A stretch of DNA of 64,000 bases from Streptomyces alfalfae. Its GTDB lineage: Bacteria; Actinomycetota; Actinomycetes; Streptomycetales; Streptomycetaceae. A program made the translations under genes and the position numbers. Below the pieces are notes generated by a model that worked only from the letters and a program-made list of their open reading frames with translations, was not told the origin of the DNA and did not search any database. Position 1 is the stretch's first letter. The number at the start of each line of letters is the position of its first letter. This document shows positions 36,598-44,862 of this stretch, piece by piece. The DNA lies in NCBI RefSeq assembly GCF_004127445.1, contig NZ_QEXM01000033.1:62001-126000 (forward strand), in the 5' to 3' direction.

Positions 36598-37623
36598 ATG
36601 ACCACGCGATCCACTCCGCCCGAGCCCGCGCACGGCCGACGCGGGCGCGGCCGACGCGAGCAGAGCCGTCACGAGCACGGTCGGCACGAGACCGGGCGGC
36701 GCGAGACCGACGGCGCCCCGGACCCGGGCCTCGCCGCGATCATGGCCGAGCGGCGGCAACTGCTCGGTCTCTCCTATCGGCTGCTCGGCTCACTGGCGGA
36801 CGCGGAGGACGTCGTGCAGGAGACGTACGCGCGCTGGTACGCGATGTCCCCGCAGCGGCAGGCGGCCATCGACAACCCCGGAGCCTGGCTGACGAGGGTT
36901 TCCGGGCGCATCTGCCTCGACCTGCTCGGCTCGGCGCGGGCCAGGCGGGAGAGCTACGTGGGCGAGTGGATCCCCGAGCCGCTGCCCGACCGTACGGAGT
37001 GGATCGGCGGCCGGCCGGGCGGCGCGGCCGCCGACCCGGCCGACCGGGTCACCCTCGACGAGTCGATCACCATGGCCTTCCTCGTCGTGCTGGAAGCGAT
37101 GACCCCGGCCGAGCGCGTCGCGTTCGTCCTGCACGACGTCTTCCGCTATCCCTTCGCCGAAGTGGCCGAGGTCGTGGGCCGGTCGCCGGCGGCCTGCCGA
37201 CAACTGGCCTCATCCGCCCGCCGCCGCGTCCGGGCGTCGCGGGGCCCCGCGACGCCGGCGGTCCAACAGGCCGACGTCGTGCGGAACTTCAAGCAGGCCT
37301 GGGAGGCCAAGGACGTCGACGCCCTCATCGGCCTCCTCGACCCCGACGCCACGGCGACCGGCGACGGCGGCGGGCTCGTCAACGCGGCCCTGCGCCCGGT
37401 CGCGGGCGGCGAGCGGATCGCGCGCGGCCTGATCGAGGTCATCGACCGGCCGGTGTCCCCCGTGACGCTCCTGGAGCGTACGGTCAACGGCCGGCCGGGC
37501 CTGGTGGCGCGGCAGGACGGAGTCACCGTCTCGGTGTTCGCCTTCGGGGTCGCGGCCGGCCGGATCACCGACATCTGGGCCGTGCGGAACCCGGAGAAGC
37601 TGCGGCCCTGGAGGGCGGCGTGA
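36598..37623 (+). CDS. sigJ: ECF41-family RNA polymerase sigma factor (SigJ-type) with SnoaL-like regulatory extension
   Basis: 341 residues. An unusual charged His/Arg-rich head (about 1-40) precedes sigma region 2 (LAAIMAERRQLLGLSYRLLGSLADAEDVVQETYARWY) and region 4 (MAFLVVLEAMTPAERVAFVLHDVFRYPFAEVAEVVGRSPAACRQLASSARRRV). The C-terminal SnoaL/NTF2-like extension (about 225-341) is characteristic of ECF41. Diagnostic motifs are visible: WIPEP in the linker (WLPEP in the family), DGGG in the extension (DGGGR) and NPEKL at the end (NPDKL). In studied members the extension controls activity in the absence of an anti-sigma factor, and none is found here. The ATG at 36598 follows GAGGGAG. Confidence 0.92.
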   Translation: MTTRSTPPEPAHGRRGRGRREQSRHEHGRHETGRRETDGAPDPGLAAIMAERRQLLGLSYRLLGSLADAEDVVQETYARWYAMSPQRQAAIDNPGAWLTRVSGRICLDLLGSARARRESYVGEWIPEPLPDRTEWIGGRPGGAAADPADRVTLDESITMAFLVVLEAMTPAERVAFVLHDVFRYPFAEVAEVVGRSPAACRQLASSARRRVRASRGPATPAVQQADVVRNFKQAWEAKDVDALIGLLDPDATATGDGGGLVNAALRPVAGGERIARGLIEVIDRPVSPVTLLERTVNGRPGLVARQDGVTVSVFAFGVAAGRITDIWAVRNPEKLRPWRAA

Positions 37624-37650
37624 GGCCCCGCCGTCCGACACAATCGCCGC

Positions 37651-38394
37651 ATGGACGTTTCCCGGCACATACAAGTAGTCAGCGACGAGGGCCTTTTGCT
37701 GGTGCGGGCGGCCGAGGCCGCCGGGCTCGGGGCCAAGGTGCCCACCTGCCCGGACTGGGAGGTGCGGGACCTGGTGCGGCACACCGGGATGGTGCACCGC
37801 TGGGCCACCGCGTTCATGGCCGAGCGGCGCACCGAGTTCCGGCTCGGCGGAGGGCTGCCGGAGCTGGACGGCGCGGAGCTGCTCGACTGGTTCCGCGAGG
37901 GCCACGCCGCGCTGGTCGACACGCTCACCGGCACGCCGCCCGACGCCGAGTGCTGGACCTTCCTGCCCGCCCCCTCGCCCCTCGCCTTCTGGGCCCGGCG
38001 GCAGGCGCACGAGACGACGGTGCACCGCACGGACGCCGAGTCGGCGTGCGGCGACACGGTGTCGCCGATCGACGCGGAGTTCGCCGTGGACGGGATCGAG
38101 GAACTGCTGCTCGGCATGCACAGCCGCGAGAAGAGCCGGGTCCGCGCCGAGGAACCACGCGTGCTGCGGGTGCGGGCCACGGACGCGCCCGCCGAGCGGA
38201 CCTGGACCGTGCGGCTCTCCGAGGGGCCCCCCGTGACGGAGCGCGGGGCGACGGCCGCGGCGGACTGCGAGGTGTCGGGTCAGGCGGCGAGGCTCTACCT
38301 CGCCCTGTGGAATCGGCTGCCGTTCCCCGAGGTGTCCGGCGACCCCGCGCTCGCCGCGCTGTGGCGGGAGAGGTCGGCGATCGTGATGCGCTGA
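37651..38394 (+). CDS. Mycothiol-dependent maleylpyruvate isomerase-family enzyme
   Basis: 247 residues. The DinB-like four-helix N-terminal domain (VSDEGLLLVRAAEAAGLGAKVPTCPDWEVRDLVRHTGMVHRWATAFM) carries the metal-binding His of the MDMPI family, completed by FWARRQAHETTVHRTDAE (HxxxVHR). A C-terminal SCP2-like domain follows (about 160-247, TVRLSEGPPVTERGATAAADCEVSGQAARLYLALWNRL). Relatives use mycothiol, the thiol of actinobacteria. It is 27 bases downstream of the sigma gene, possibly co-transcribed. A detoxification role is plausible, but the substrate is unknown. Confidence 0.88.
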   Translation: MDVSRHIQVVSDEGLLLVRAAEAAGLGAKVPTCPDWEVRDLVRHTGMVHRWATAFMAERRTEFRLGGGLPELDGAELLDWFREGHAALVDTLTGTPPDAECWTFLPAPSPLAFWARRQAHETTVHRTDAESACGDTVSPIDAEFAVDGIEELLLGMHSREKSRVRAEEPRVLRVRATDAPAERTWTVRLSEGPPVTERGATAAADCEVSGQAARLYLALWNRLPFPEVSGDPALAALWRERSAIVMR

Positions 38395-38406
38395 GCCCGA
38401 GGGGTC

Positions 38407-38814
38407 TCAGGCCGTCGCGGTGCCAGGGGTGAGCATGCGCTTCAGGACGGCCCGCTGCAACGGCCGCACCTCGTGGTGGAGGTCGCGCCCCTTGCCGGTG
38501 AGGGAGACCCGTACGCCCCGGCGGTCCTCGCTGCACATGCCGCGCTCCACGAGGCCGTCCTTCTCCAGGCGTCCGATGAGGCGGGAGAGCGCGCTCTGGC
38601 TCAGGTGCACCTGCGCGGCGATCTCCTGCACACGGAACGTGCAGCCGCCGTCGTCCGACGATCCCTCCGCCAGCACGTCGAGCACCTCGAAGTCGCTCGC
38701 GCCGAGGCCGTGCGGATGCAGCTCACGGTCCAGCTCACACAGGGTGCGCGCATGCACCGCGAGGATGTCGCGCCACTGGTCCACGAGCCCCTGCTCGGCC
38801 GTTTTCGCCGCCAT
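38407..38814 (-). CDS. MarR family transcriptional regulator
   Basis: 135 residues: DQWRDILAVHARTLCELDRELHPHGLGASDFEVLDVLAEGSSDDGGCTFRVQEIAAQVHLSQSALSRLIGRLEKDGLVERGMCSEDRRGVRVSLTGKGRDLHHEV. The winged helix with DxRxxxVxLTxxG is fully typical. Its promoter region, which coincides with the 3' end of the collapsed two-component gene, holds ATTGCAT-N15-ATGCAAT, a likely self-regulatory site. No obvious target gene is adjacent. Confidence 0.92.
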   Translation of the reverse strand: MAAKTAEQGLVDQWRDILAVHARTLCELDRELHPHGLGASDFEVLDVLAEGSSDDGGCTFRVQEIAAQVHLSQSALSRLIGRLEKDGLVERGMCSEDRRGVRVSLTGKGRDLHHEVRPLQRAVLKRMLTPGTATA

Positions 38815-38844
38815 GACATCGCACGTTAGCAGAGAAGACGCCGT

Positions 38845-39633
38845 TCATTGCATCGTAATCAAATGCACATGCAATACATGCGCACGCATAGACAATCCGG
38901 CTCGGCCCAGCCACCCCGACCGGACGAGCCCCGACTCGTAGGCGAGGACGACGAGCTGGGCGCGGTCCCGGGCACCCAGCTTCACGGCCATGCGCAGCCG
39001 CTCCTCGTCCGCACGCCGCTCAGCGGCCCGCGCCCGCTCGGCACGCTCCTCGGCCCACCGTTCACGGCGTACCCGTACGAGTCCGGAGACGGCGACGATC
39101 GCGACGACCCAGACGGCGACCACGAGCTCCCCGCCCCAGGGGCGCTCCCCGTCACCGCCGGGCGGCAGCCGCTCGTAGAGCCAGTGGGAGAGGAGCAGAT
39201 GCCCGGCCCAGAGCGCGCCGACGGCTCCCCACGCCGCACGCCGGCGCCCCGCGACGACCGCCGCGAAGCAGGCCACGGCGGCGGCGAGGAGCACGGGCCC
39301 GTACGGGAACCCGGCGCCGAGGTAGACCAGCGTGAGCCCGGCGGTGGCGGACACGACGGCGGCCGGGTGGCGGTGACGGAAGAGCAGCACGGCTGTGGCG
39401 AGGAGCAGCAGCACCCTGGCCAGGGCGGTCAGCGGCTCCCGGTCGGGCTGGGCGTGCACGGCGAAGCCGGAGCCGATCTGGACGAACGCGGTGAGCGCCA
39501 GCGTCGTCAGCCAGGGCAGCCCGCGGCCGACGCCGTCCCGCGGCCCGTGGATCCACCGGGGCGGGCCCTGCCGCCCTGGTCCGCCCCGGGCGGGGAGCGG
39601 ACCGCCGGGCCCGCGTTCGCGCTGCTCGTCCAT
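38845..39633 (-). pseudogene. Collapsed two-component system: histidine kinase N-terminus fused in frame to LuxR-type response regulator C-terminus
   Basis: The 262-residue frame begins as a NarL-class sensor kinase. There are about five hydrophobic helices (LPWLTTLALTAFVQIGSGFAV; LARVLLLLATAVLLF; and others to LVVAVWVVAIVAVSGLV), then the charged coil RRERWAEERAERARAAERRADEERLRMA that normally leads into the RELHDVxxH phospho-acceptor box. At residue 217 (base 38985) it jumps instead to VKLGARDRAQLVVLAYESGLV, the last helix and tail of a LuxR/NarL response regulator. The kinase dimerisation and ATPase domains, and the receiver and most of the HTH, are missing. This is best explained by an in-frame deletion of about 1.1 kb between kinase and regulator genes. 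It may be a pseudogene, or a membrane protein with no signalling output. The promoter palindrome at 39693 is preserved. Confidence 0.8.
38847..38875 (-). promoter_or_regulatory. Inverted repeat upstream of the MarR gene
   Basis: ATTGCAT (38847-38853) and ATGCAAT (38869-38875) are perfect inverted repeats around 15 AT-rich bases, 33 bases upstream of the MarR ATG. TGCA-rich repeats of this kind are common MarR sites. The stop codon of the upstream chimeric gene falls at its edge. Confidence 0.55.
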
Positions 39634-39692
39634 GGCGTCACGCTGGACCGCGGGGCGCGCCGGCGGCGTCCGCCGGACGAGGTGGTCAGGCG

Positions 39693-39708
39693 TACTCCCG
39701 CGGGAGTA
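39693..39708. promoter_or_regulatory. 16-bp perfect palindrome upstream of the collapsed kinase gene
   Basis: TACTCCCGCGGGAGTA is perfectly self-complementary, 60 bases before the kinase start. A site of this size suits a dimeric NarL/LuxR response regulator, so it is probably the old autoregulatory operator of the lost two-component system (inference). Confidence 0.55.
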
Positions 39709-39735
39709 GCGCCCGCGGGGAGTCGTGGCCGGGGC

Positions 39736-40938
39736 CTAGCGGTCCAGCGCGTTCAGCGCGCGGCCCGCCAGCGGATGCGTCCGCACCAGCTCGCCCAGGG
39801 TCGTCGAGCCGCGCGTGATCCTCGCGAAGGCGTTCCACGCGGGGCGGAAGCCGGTGATCGCCGTGTGCAGGACGCCGGGGCGGCGCTCGAAGACCTTGAG
39901 CATGCGGCGCCCGACGCTCATCTCCACGCCGAGTCCGGCCTTGATGGCGAAGGCGTAGTTCAGCGCCTGGCGGCGGGCGTCCACCGCGTCGTGCGCCTCG
40001 GCGATGCGGACCGCCCACTCGCCCGCGAGGCGGCCGGAGCGCAGCGCGAAGGAGATGCCCTCGCGGGTCCACGGTTCGAGGAGTCCGGCCGCGTCGCCGC
40101 AGACCAGGACCCGGCCGCGCGAGAGCGGCGAGTCGTCGCTGCGGCAGCGGGTGAGGTGTCCGGAGGAGATGCTGGGCTCGAATCCGGCGAGGCCGAGCCG
40201 GGCGATGAAGTCCTCCAGATACCGCTTGGTGGCGGCGCCTTCGCCCCGCGCGGAGATCACGCCGACGGTGAGCGTGTCGCCCTTGGGGAACACCCAGCCG
40301 TAACTGCCCGGCATCGGGCCCCAGTCGATGAGCACGCGGCCCGCCCAGTCCTCCGCGACGGTCGCGGGCACCGGGATCTCCGCCTCCAGGCCGAGGTCGA
40401 CCTGGTCCAGCTTGACGCCGACATGGGCGCCTATGCGGCTCGCGCTGCCGTCGGCGCCGACCACGGCACGGGCCAGGATCGTCTCCCCGCCCTGCAGCAC
40501 GACGGCGGCGGTGCGCCGGTCGGGCACGTCGGGTCCGTGCTGCTCCACGCGCGTGACGGTGACCCCGGTGCGCAGCTCGGCGCCCGCCTTCTGCGCGTGC
40601 TCGACGAGCTGCTGGTCGAACTCGGGGCGGTTGACGAGCCCGAAGAGCATCTGCCGGGAGCGGCGGGTGCGCGTGAACTTGCCGTCGAGGGAGAACGTCA
40701 CCGCGTGCACCCGGTCGCGGAAGGGCAGGTCGAAGCCGGGCGGCAGGGAGTCGCGCGAGGGGCCGATGATGCCGCCGCCACATGTCTTGTACCGCGGCAG
40801 GTCGGCCTTCTCCAGGAGCAGCACGCTGCGTCCCGCGACGGCTGCCGCGTAGGCCGCCGAGGCTCCGGCGGGGCCGGCTCCGACCACGACGACGTCCCAC
40901 ACGTGCCGGCCGTCGTCCGCTGAGTTCTCGCTGCTCAC
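39736..40938 (-). CDS. Geranylgeranyl reductase family FAD-dependent oxidoreductase
   Basis: 400 residues. The N-terminal FAD-binding motif is [45 protein letters not shown], including the RYKxCGGG segment of geranylgeranyl reductases. The second FAD motif is AVVGADGSASRIGAHVG, and the third is RVLVCGDAAGLLEPWTREGISFALRSGRLAGE. Family members saturate the prenyl chain of menaquinone or archaeal/plant isoprenoids. In actinobacteria they often reduce the menaquinone side chain, which is a reasonable but unproved role here. The start at 40938 begins MSSENSADDGRH. Confidence 0.88.
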   Translation of the reverse strand: MSSENSADDGRHVWDVVVVGAGPAGASAAYAAAVAGRSVLLLEKADLPRYKTCGGGIIGPSRDSLPPGFDLPFRDRVHAVTFSLDGKFTRTRRSRQMLFGLVNRPEFDQQLVEHAQKAGAELRTGVTVTRVEQHGPDVPDRRTAAVVLQGGETILARAVVGADGSASRIGAHVGVKLDQVDLGLEAEIPVPATVAEDWAGRVLIDWGPMPGSYGWVFPKGDTLTVGVISARGEGAATKRYLEDFIARLGLAGFEPSISSGHLTRCRSDDSPLSRGRVLVCGDAAGLLEPWTREGISFALRSGRLAGEWAVRIAEAHDAVDARRQALNYAFAIKAGLGVEMSVGRRMLKVFERRPGVLHTAITGFRPAWNAFARITRGSTTLGELVRTHPLAGRALNALDR

Positions 40939-41073
40939 GTTGGTCTACCGCTCCTGATCCCGCTGTTGGCCGCGCTTTCCCGAGGCATCCTACGGCGGAG
41001 CCTCCCCAATCCCTCTTGTGGGAGGATCACATATACCCACACGTACAACGTCGCACCTACGAGGAGCGTGCCC

Positions 41074-42429
41074 ATGTCGCGGGATCCGATCGCCGAGACC
41101 ATCGCCTCACTCATGCCGAAGGCGAAGGCGGAGCTCACCGAACTGGTGGCCTTCAAGTCGGTGGCGGACTTCGGCCAGTTCCCGAGGAGCGAGAGCGAGG
41201 CCGCCGCGAACTGGGTGGCCGACGCGCTGCGCGCCGAGGGATTCCAGGACGTCGCGCTGCTCGACACCCCGGACGGCACCCAGTCGGTGTACGGTTTCCT
41301 GCCGGGCCCCGAGGGCGCCCCGACGGTCCTGCTCTACGCGCACTACGACGTGCAGCCGCCGCTGGACGAGGCCGCGTGGGTCACCCCGCCGTTCGAGCTG
41401 ACCGAGCGGGACGGCCGCTGGTACGGCCGCGGCAGCGCCGACTGCAAGGGCGGCGTCATCATGCACCTGCTCGCGCTGCGGGCCCTGAAGGCGAACGGCG
41501 GCGTCCCGGTCAACGTGAAGGTGATCGCCGAGGGCTCCGAGGAGCAGGGCACCGGCGGTCTGGAGCGGTACGCGGAGGAGCACCCCGAGCTGCTCACCGC
41601 CGACACCATCGTCATCGGCGACGCGGGCAACTTCCGGGTCGGCCTGCCGACGGCCACGTCGACCCTGCGCGGCATGACCCTCGTGCGCGTCACGGTCGAC
41701 ACCCTTGAGGGCAATCTGCACTCGGGGCAGTTCGGCGGCGCCGCGCCCGACGCGCTCGCGGCGCTGGTGCGGGCCCTGGACTCGCTGCGCGCCGAGGACG
41801 GCTCGACGACGGTCGACGGCCTCACGGGCGACGCCGTCTGGGACGGCCTTCAGTACGAAGAGGACGACTTCCGCAAGGACGCCAAGGTGCTCGCCGGTGT
41901 CGAGCTGATCGGTGGCGGCACCGTCGCCGACCGGATCTGGGCGCGCCCCGCCGTCACCGTCCTCGGCATCGACTGCCCGCCGGTGGTCGGCGCGACGCCC
42001 TCCGTGCAGGCGGGCGCGCGGGCGCTGATCAGCCTGCGGGTGCCGCCGGGCGTCGACGCCGCCGAGGCGACGAAGCTGCTCCAGGCGCACATCGAGTCGC
42101 ACACGCCGTGGGGCGCGCGCGTGCGCACGGAGCAGATCGGGCAGGGCCAGCCGTTCCGCGCCGACACGACGAGCCCGGCGTACGCGGCGATGGCCGAGGC
42201 GATGAGCGAGGCCTACCCGGGCCAGGAGATGCAGTACGCGGGACAGGGCGGCTCCATCCCGCTGTGCAACACCCTCTCCGCGCTCTACCCGCGGGCGGAG
42301 ATCCTGCTGATCGGCCTGAGCGAGCCGGAGGCGCAGATCCACGCGGCGAACGAGAGCGTGTCCCCCGAGGAGCTGGAGCGCCTCTCGGTGGCCGAGGCGC
42401 TGTTCCTCCGGAAGTACGCGGCGCGCTGA
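41074..42429 (+). CDS. M20/M25/M40 family dipeptidase
   Basis: 451 residues from ATG 41074 (GAGGAG seven bases upstream). Metal-site segments are LLYAHYDVQPP (His, Asp), GRGSADCKGGVIMHL (bridging Asp), VIAEGSEEQGTGGLERY (catalytic Glu-Glu) and VIGDAGNFRVG. The lid/dimerisation domain carries TLEGNLHSGQFGGAAPDAL, whose His is conserved. A final zinc His is in EAQIHAANESVSPEEL. The family cleaves dipeptides or N-acyl amino acids; this long form resembles carnosinase-type DapE/CPG2 dipeptidases common in Streptomyces. It stands alone, and a perfect hairpin follows the stop. Confidence 0.9.
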   Translation: MSRDPIAETIASLMPKAKAELTELVAFKSVADFGQFPRSESEAAANWVADALRAEGFQDVALLDTPDGTQSVYGFLPGPEGAPTVLLYAHYDVQPPLDEAAWVTPPFELTERDGRWYGRGSADCKGGVIMHLLALRALKANGGVPVNVKVIAEGSEEQGTGGLERYAEEHPELLTADTIVIGDAGNFRVGLPTATSTLRGMTLVRVTVDTLEGNLHSGQFGGAAPDALAALVRALDSLRAEDGSTTVDGLTGDAVWDGLQYEEDDFRKDAKVLAGVELIGGGTVADRIWARPAVTVLGIDCPPVVGATPSVQAGARALISLRVPPGVDAAEATKLLQAHIESHTPWGARVRTEQIGQGQPFRADTTSPAYAAMAEAMSEAYPGQEMQYAGQGGSIPLCNTLSALYPRAEILLIGLSEPEAQIHAANESVSPEELERLSVAEALFLRKYAAR

Positions 42430-42435
42430 CCGTCC

Positions 42436-42463
42436 GGGGCCGCCGCTCGCGGACGGCGGCCCC
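42436..42463. terminator. Perfect hairpin between convergent dipeptidase and P-loop/Nudix genes
   Basis: GGGGCCGCCG (42436-42445) pairs perfectly with CGGCGGCCCC (42454-42463), with an 8-base loop. It lies between the two stops and can serve both strands. Confidence 0.8.
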
Positions 42464-42471
42464 GTGCACCG

Positions 42472-43512
42472 TCAGCCGAGGGGGACACCCGCCTCCAAGT
42501 AGAGGACCGCGCCGCGTTCCCGTGCCCGCAGGGCCCAGCGGAGCCGTTCGTAGCGGACCGGGGGCAGCAGGTCGGCGGCCTCCCGCTCGGTGACGAAGCG
42601 GCAGTCGCGCAGCTCGGGTCCCGGGAGCAGGACGCGGTGGACGTCGGCGCCGTCGAGTCTGCCGCCGTCGAAGAGGAACCTCATGCCCCCGTAGCCGGGC
42701 GGTCGCGGCGGCTCCCAGTCGGCGACGAGCAGGCGGGGCAGCCCGTCCAGCCGTATGCCGGTCTCCTCGGCCACTTCGCGTACGCCCGCGCGCGCGGGCG
42801 CCTCGCCGGGTTCGACGACGCCGCCGGGGAACTCCCAGCCCGCCTTGTACGTCGGGTCGACCAGCAGCACCCTGTCCCGCTCGTCGAAGAGCAGCACGCC
42901 GGCGGCGAGGGTCTCGGCGGTGGGCTCCGGTGTCTGCACGATGTCGCTGACGGAGGCGACCCCGGTCCGCACGGCTTCGGCGAGGCGGACGGCGGTCTCC
43001 CGCGGCGTGAGCGAGCTGGTGTCGACGCGGTGGGCGTCCGCGCCCAGCCACCCCGCCAGGGCGGCCCGGTAGGGCTCGATGTGGTCGAACGACCACTGCC
43101 GTACGCGCACGTCGCCGTCGGGCAGGTCGGGCGGCACCTCGCGGCCCGATATCCGCGCCCGCAGGATCGTTTCCTCCGGGGCGAGCACAATATGGCGCAC
43201 GGGAATTCTGCGGGCGGCGAGACCGCCGAAGATCTCGTCGCGGTACTCCTGGCGCAGCAGTGTCATCGGCACCACCAGGACACCGCCCACTTCGGCGTGG
43301 ATCGCGGCCGCCGTGTCGACGACGAGGCGACGCCAGATCGGCAGGTCCTGCCAGTCGTCGACTTCCGCGAGGTGTTTCGCGGGCAGCAGGTGCGGCAGCG
43401 CGCCGCCGATGATCTCGGGGTCGAAGAGCGTGCTGTTCGGGATCAGCTCGATCAGTTCCCGTGCGGTACTGGTCTTTCCCGCACCGAACGCGCCGTTGAT
43501 CCAGACGATCAC
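42472..43512 (-). CDS. P-loop kinase-like / Nudix hydrolase fusion protein
   Basis: 346 residues from GTG 43512 (GAGGGGG upstream; the frame further upstream has no similarity). The N-terminal AAA/zeta-like P-loop domain starts VIVWINGAFGAGKTSTARELIEL (Walker A GAFGAGKT), continues STLFDPEIIGGALPHLL, and has VRHIVLAPEETILRARI, the VLxxxxxxLxxRI pattern of small-molecule kinases. The C-terminal Nudix domain (about 195-346) has LLFDERDRVLLVDPTYKAGWEFPGG and the box GGVVEPGEAPARAGVREVAEE. Fusions of a nucleotide kinase-like domain and Nudix are known in actinobacteria, but the substrate is not. It could phosphorylate and then trim a nucleotide-like molecule. Confidence 0.83.
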   Translation of the reverse strand: MIVWINGAFGAGKTSTARELIELIPNSTLFDPEIIGGALPHLLPAKHLAEVDDWQDLPIWRRLVVDTAAAIHAEVGGVLVVPMTLLRQEYRDEIFGGLAARRIPVRHIVLAPEETILRARISGREVPPDLPDGDVRVRQWSFDHIEPYRAALAGWLGADAHRVDTSSLTPRETAVRLAEAVRTGVASVSDIVQTPEPTAETLAAGVLLFDERDRVLLVDPTYKAGWEFPGGVVEPGEAPARAGVREVAEETGIRLDGLPRLLVADWEPPRPPGYGGMRFLFDGGRLDGADVHRVLLPGPELRDCRFVTEREAADLLPPVRYERLRWALRARERGAVLYLEAGVPLG

Positions 43513-43804
43513 GGTTCCCCCTCTTCCGTCGGCCCCCTGTGGCTTGCCCGCAACACCCTGCCATGGAAACCAAGGCCTGACAGGGGGGAACTGCCAGGGC
43601 GGGAACCGTGTCAAGCGATTGCAGCCAAGTTCACCCCAAGGCGTGCTAACTGGCTTTCGTGAATCGTTCCCGCACTCCAGAAGGCTCAAGTCACCGCTAG
43701 CGTCGTCGTGTGTCAGGTGCCCCGGCCCCCGGTGACCTGAAGAGGCATTCCCGTCCGTCCGCCCTCTCCGAGGGCGGACCGGCGCCGGCGTTGGGGGGTT
43801 TTGG

Positions 43805-44191
43805 ATGCGGCAGGGCGAGCTGAGTGATGACAGGCGCGCCGAGGCGGTTCGGCCGCCTCGCGTGTACGGAATCGACCACGCCATCGTCGTCGAACTGCAC
43901 GGGGAGATCGACCTCGTGGCGTATCAGCGGACGTTCCCGTTGCTCGACGCCGTGGCCGCCGGACCCGAAGCGGTCGTCATCATCGACCTCAGCGAGGTCG
44001 ACTTCTTCGACTGCTCCGGGGTCTCGCTGCTGATGCGGGTGCACCGCCGCGTGGCGGAGAGGGGCGGCGCGATGCGCATCGTCTGCGCCGACGCCCTGAC
44101 CCTGCGCATCCTGCGTCTGACGCACCTCACCGAGGTCCTCTCCGCCGCCCCGACACTGGGCGCGGCGCTGCTGGTGCCGGAGGAGGAGTAG
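43805..44191 (+). CDS. STAS-domain anti-sigma factor antagonist
   Basis: 128 residues. The STAS core is YGIDHAIVVELHGEIDLVAYQRTFPLLDAVAAGPEAVVIIDLSEVDFFDCSGVSLLMRVHRRV; the DCSG serine (about residue 75) is the position phosphorylated in SpoIIAA/RsbV proteins. The 13-residue N-terminus is variable. Partner HATPases occur elsewhere in the window but not adjacent. The 292-base region upstream (43513-43804) has no gene; it contains CGGGAAC...GTTCCCG arms about 60 bases apart but no promoter I can call with confidence. Confidence 0.88.
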   Translation: MRQGELSDDRRAEAVRPPRVYGIDHAIVVELHGEIDLVAYQRTFPLLDAVAAGPEAVVIIDLSEVDFFDCSGVSLLMRVHRRVAERGGAMRIVCADALTLRILRLTHLTEVLSAAPTLGAALLVPEEE

Positions 44192-44195
44192 CGAA

Positions 44196-44215
44196 CGGCC
44201 GGTTGCCACCGGCCG
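44196..44215 (+). terminator. Hairpin after the STAS gene
   Basis: CGGCCGG (44196-44202) pairs with CCGGCCG (44209-44215) across a 6-base loop, 4 bases after the stop. Immediately behind it GTCACGC-A-GCGTGAC (44218-44232) is another perfect inverted repeat, possibly an operator of the CsbD gene. Confidence 0.6.
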
Positions 44216-44305
44216 CCGTCACGCAGCGTGACCGTTGAACGCGCGCGCGGTGACCCGCCGTCTTACGTTGGCCACGTAACACCCAGCACGATCAGAGGAG
44301 TAGTC

Positions 44306-44497
44306 ATGGGTGACAGTGGCGGCATGGACAAGCTCAAGGGCAAGGCCAAGGAGATGACCGGCAAGGCCACCGGCAACGACCGGCGCGCGGCCGAGGGCAA
44401 GGCGGACCGCGCCAAGGGCGAGGCCAGGGACGCCATGGGCTCCGCCCGTGACAAGGCCAAAGGCGTGGGCGACTCGATGAAGCGCGACCGCTCCTGA
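44306..44497 (+). CDS. CsbD family stress protein
   Basis: 63 residues, highly charged and helical: MDKLKGKAKEMTGKATGNDRRAAEGKADRAKGEARDAMGSARDKAKGVGDSMKRD. KGKxKExxGKxTGND is the CsbD signature; in Bacillus CsbD is under SigB stress control, and streptomycetes have many copies. Start ATG 44306 follows AGAGGAG. The function is unknown; it may protect under osmotic or desiccation stress. Located after a STAS gene, which fits a general stress theme only loosely. Confidence 0.9.
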   Translation: MGDSGGMDKLKGKAKEMTGKATGNDRRAAEGKADRAKGEARDAMGSARDKAKGVGDSMKRDRS

Positions 44498-44543
44498 CGC
44501 TGCTGCCCGCGGGCCCCGGCTCTGCGGGGTCCTACGGCTCCTT

Positions 44544-44575
44544 CGTGCCCCTCCGCCGTGTGCCGGAGGGGCACG
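44544..44575. terminator. Strong hairpin after csbD-like gene, inside the read-through end of the broken solute-binding gene
   Basis: CGTGCCCCTCCG (44544-44555) and CGGAGGGGCACG (44564-44575) form a perfect 12-bp stem with an 8-base loop. On the minus strand it precedes the stop codon (44532) of the truncated solute-binding gene, so a transcript of that gene might end before its stop. Confidence 0.75.
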
Positions 44576-44805
44576 GCTGTTGTACGGGGCCGCTCCGCGG
44601 CGGGCGGGGCGCGGCCGTGTCGGCTGCCCCGGAGGAGGGGTGAGTGGACCGGCAGGCAGACGGGCAGGCGGGGCCACGTCGGGCGAACCGGGTCTGGAGC
44701 CCTTGCCCTTCCGTGTCGCCGGCCTGGGCGCGGACGAGATGCCCGGGCAGGACTCGGGGACGGCCCGAGGGGTTGCGGACGACATGCGTGCGACGGGCGC
44801 GGGAG

Positions 44806-44862
44806 CGTGAGCCGCCGTCGCCCGGCGCGAAGAGCGGGAACGTGAACCGCCGTCGCCCGGCG
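44806..44862. repeat. 22-bp direct repeat at the break point of the solute-binding gene
   Basis: CGTGAgCCGCCGTCGCCCGGCG (44806-44827) and CGTGAaCCGCCGTCGCCCGGCG (44841-44862) match at 21 of 22 positions with a 13-base gap. They lie exactly where homology of the lipoprotein ends, which suggests a recombination or slippage scar. Confidence 0.7.
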
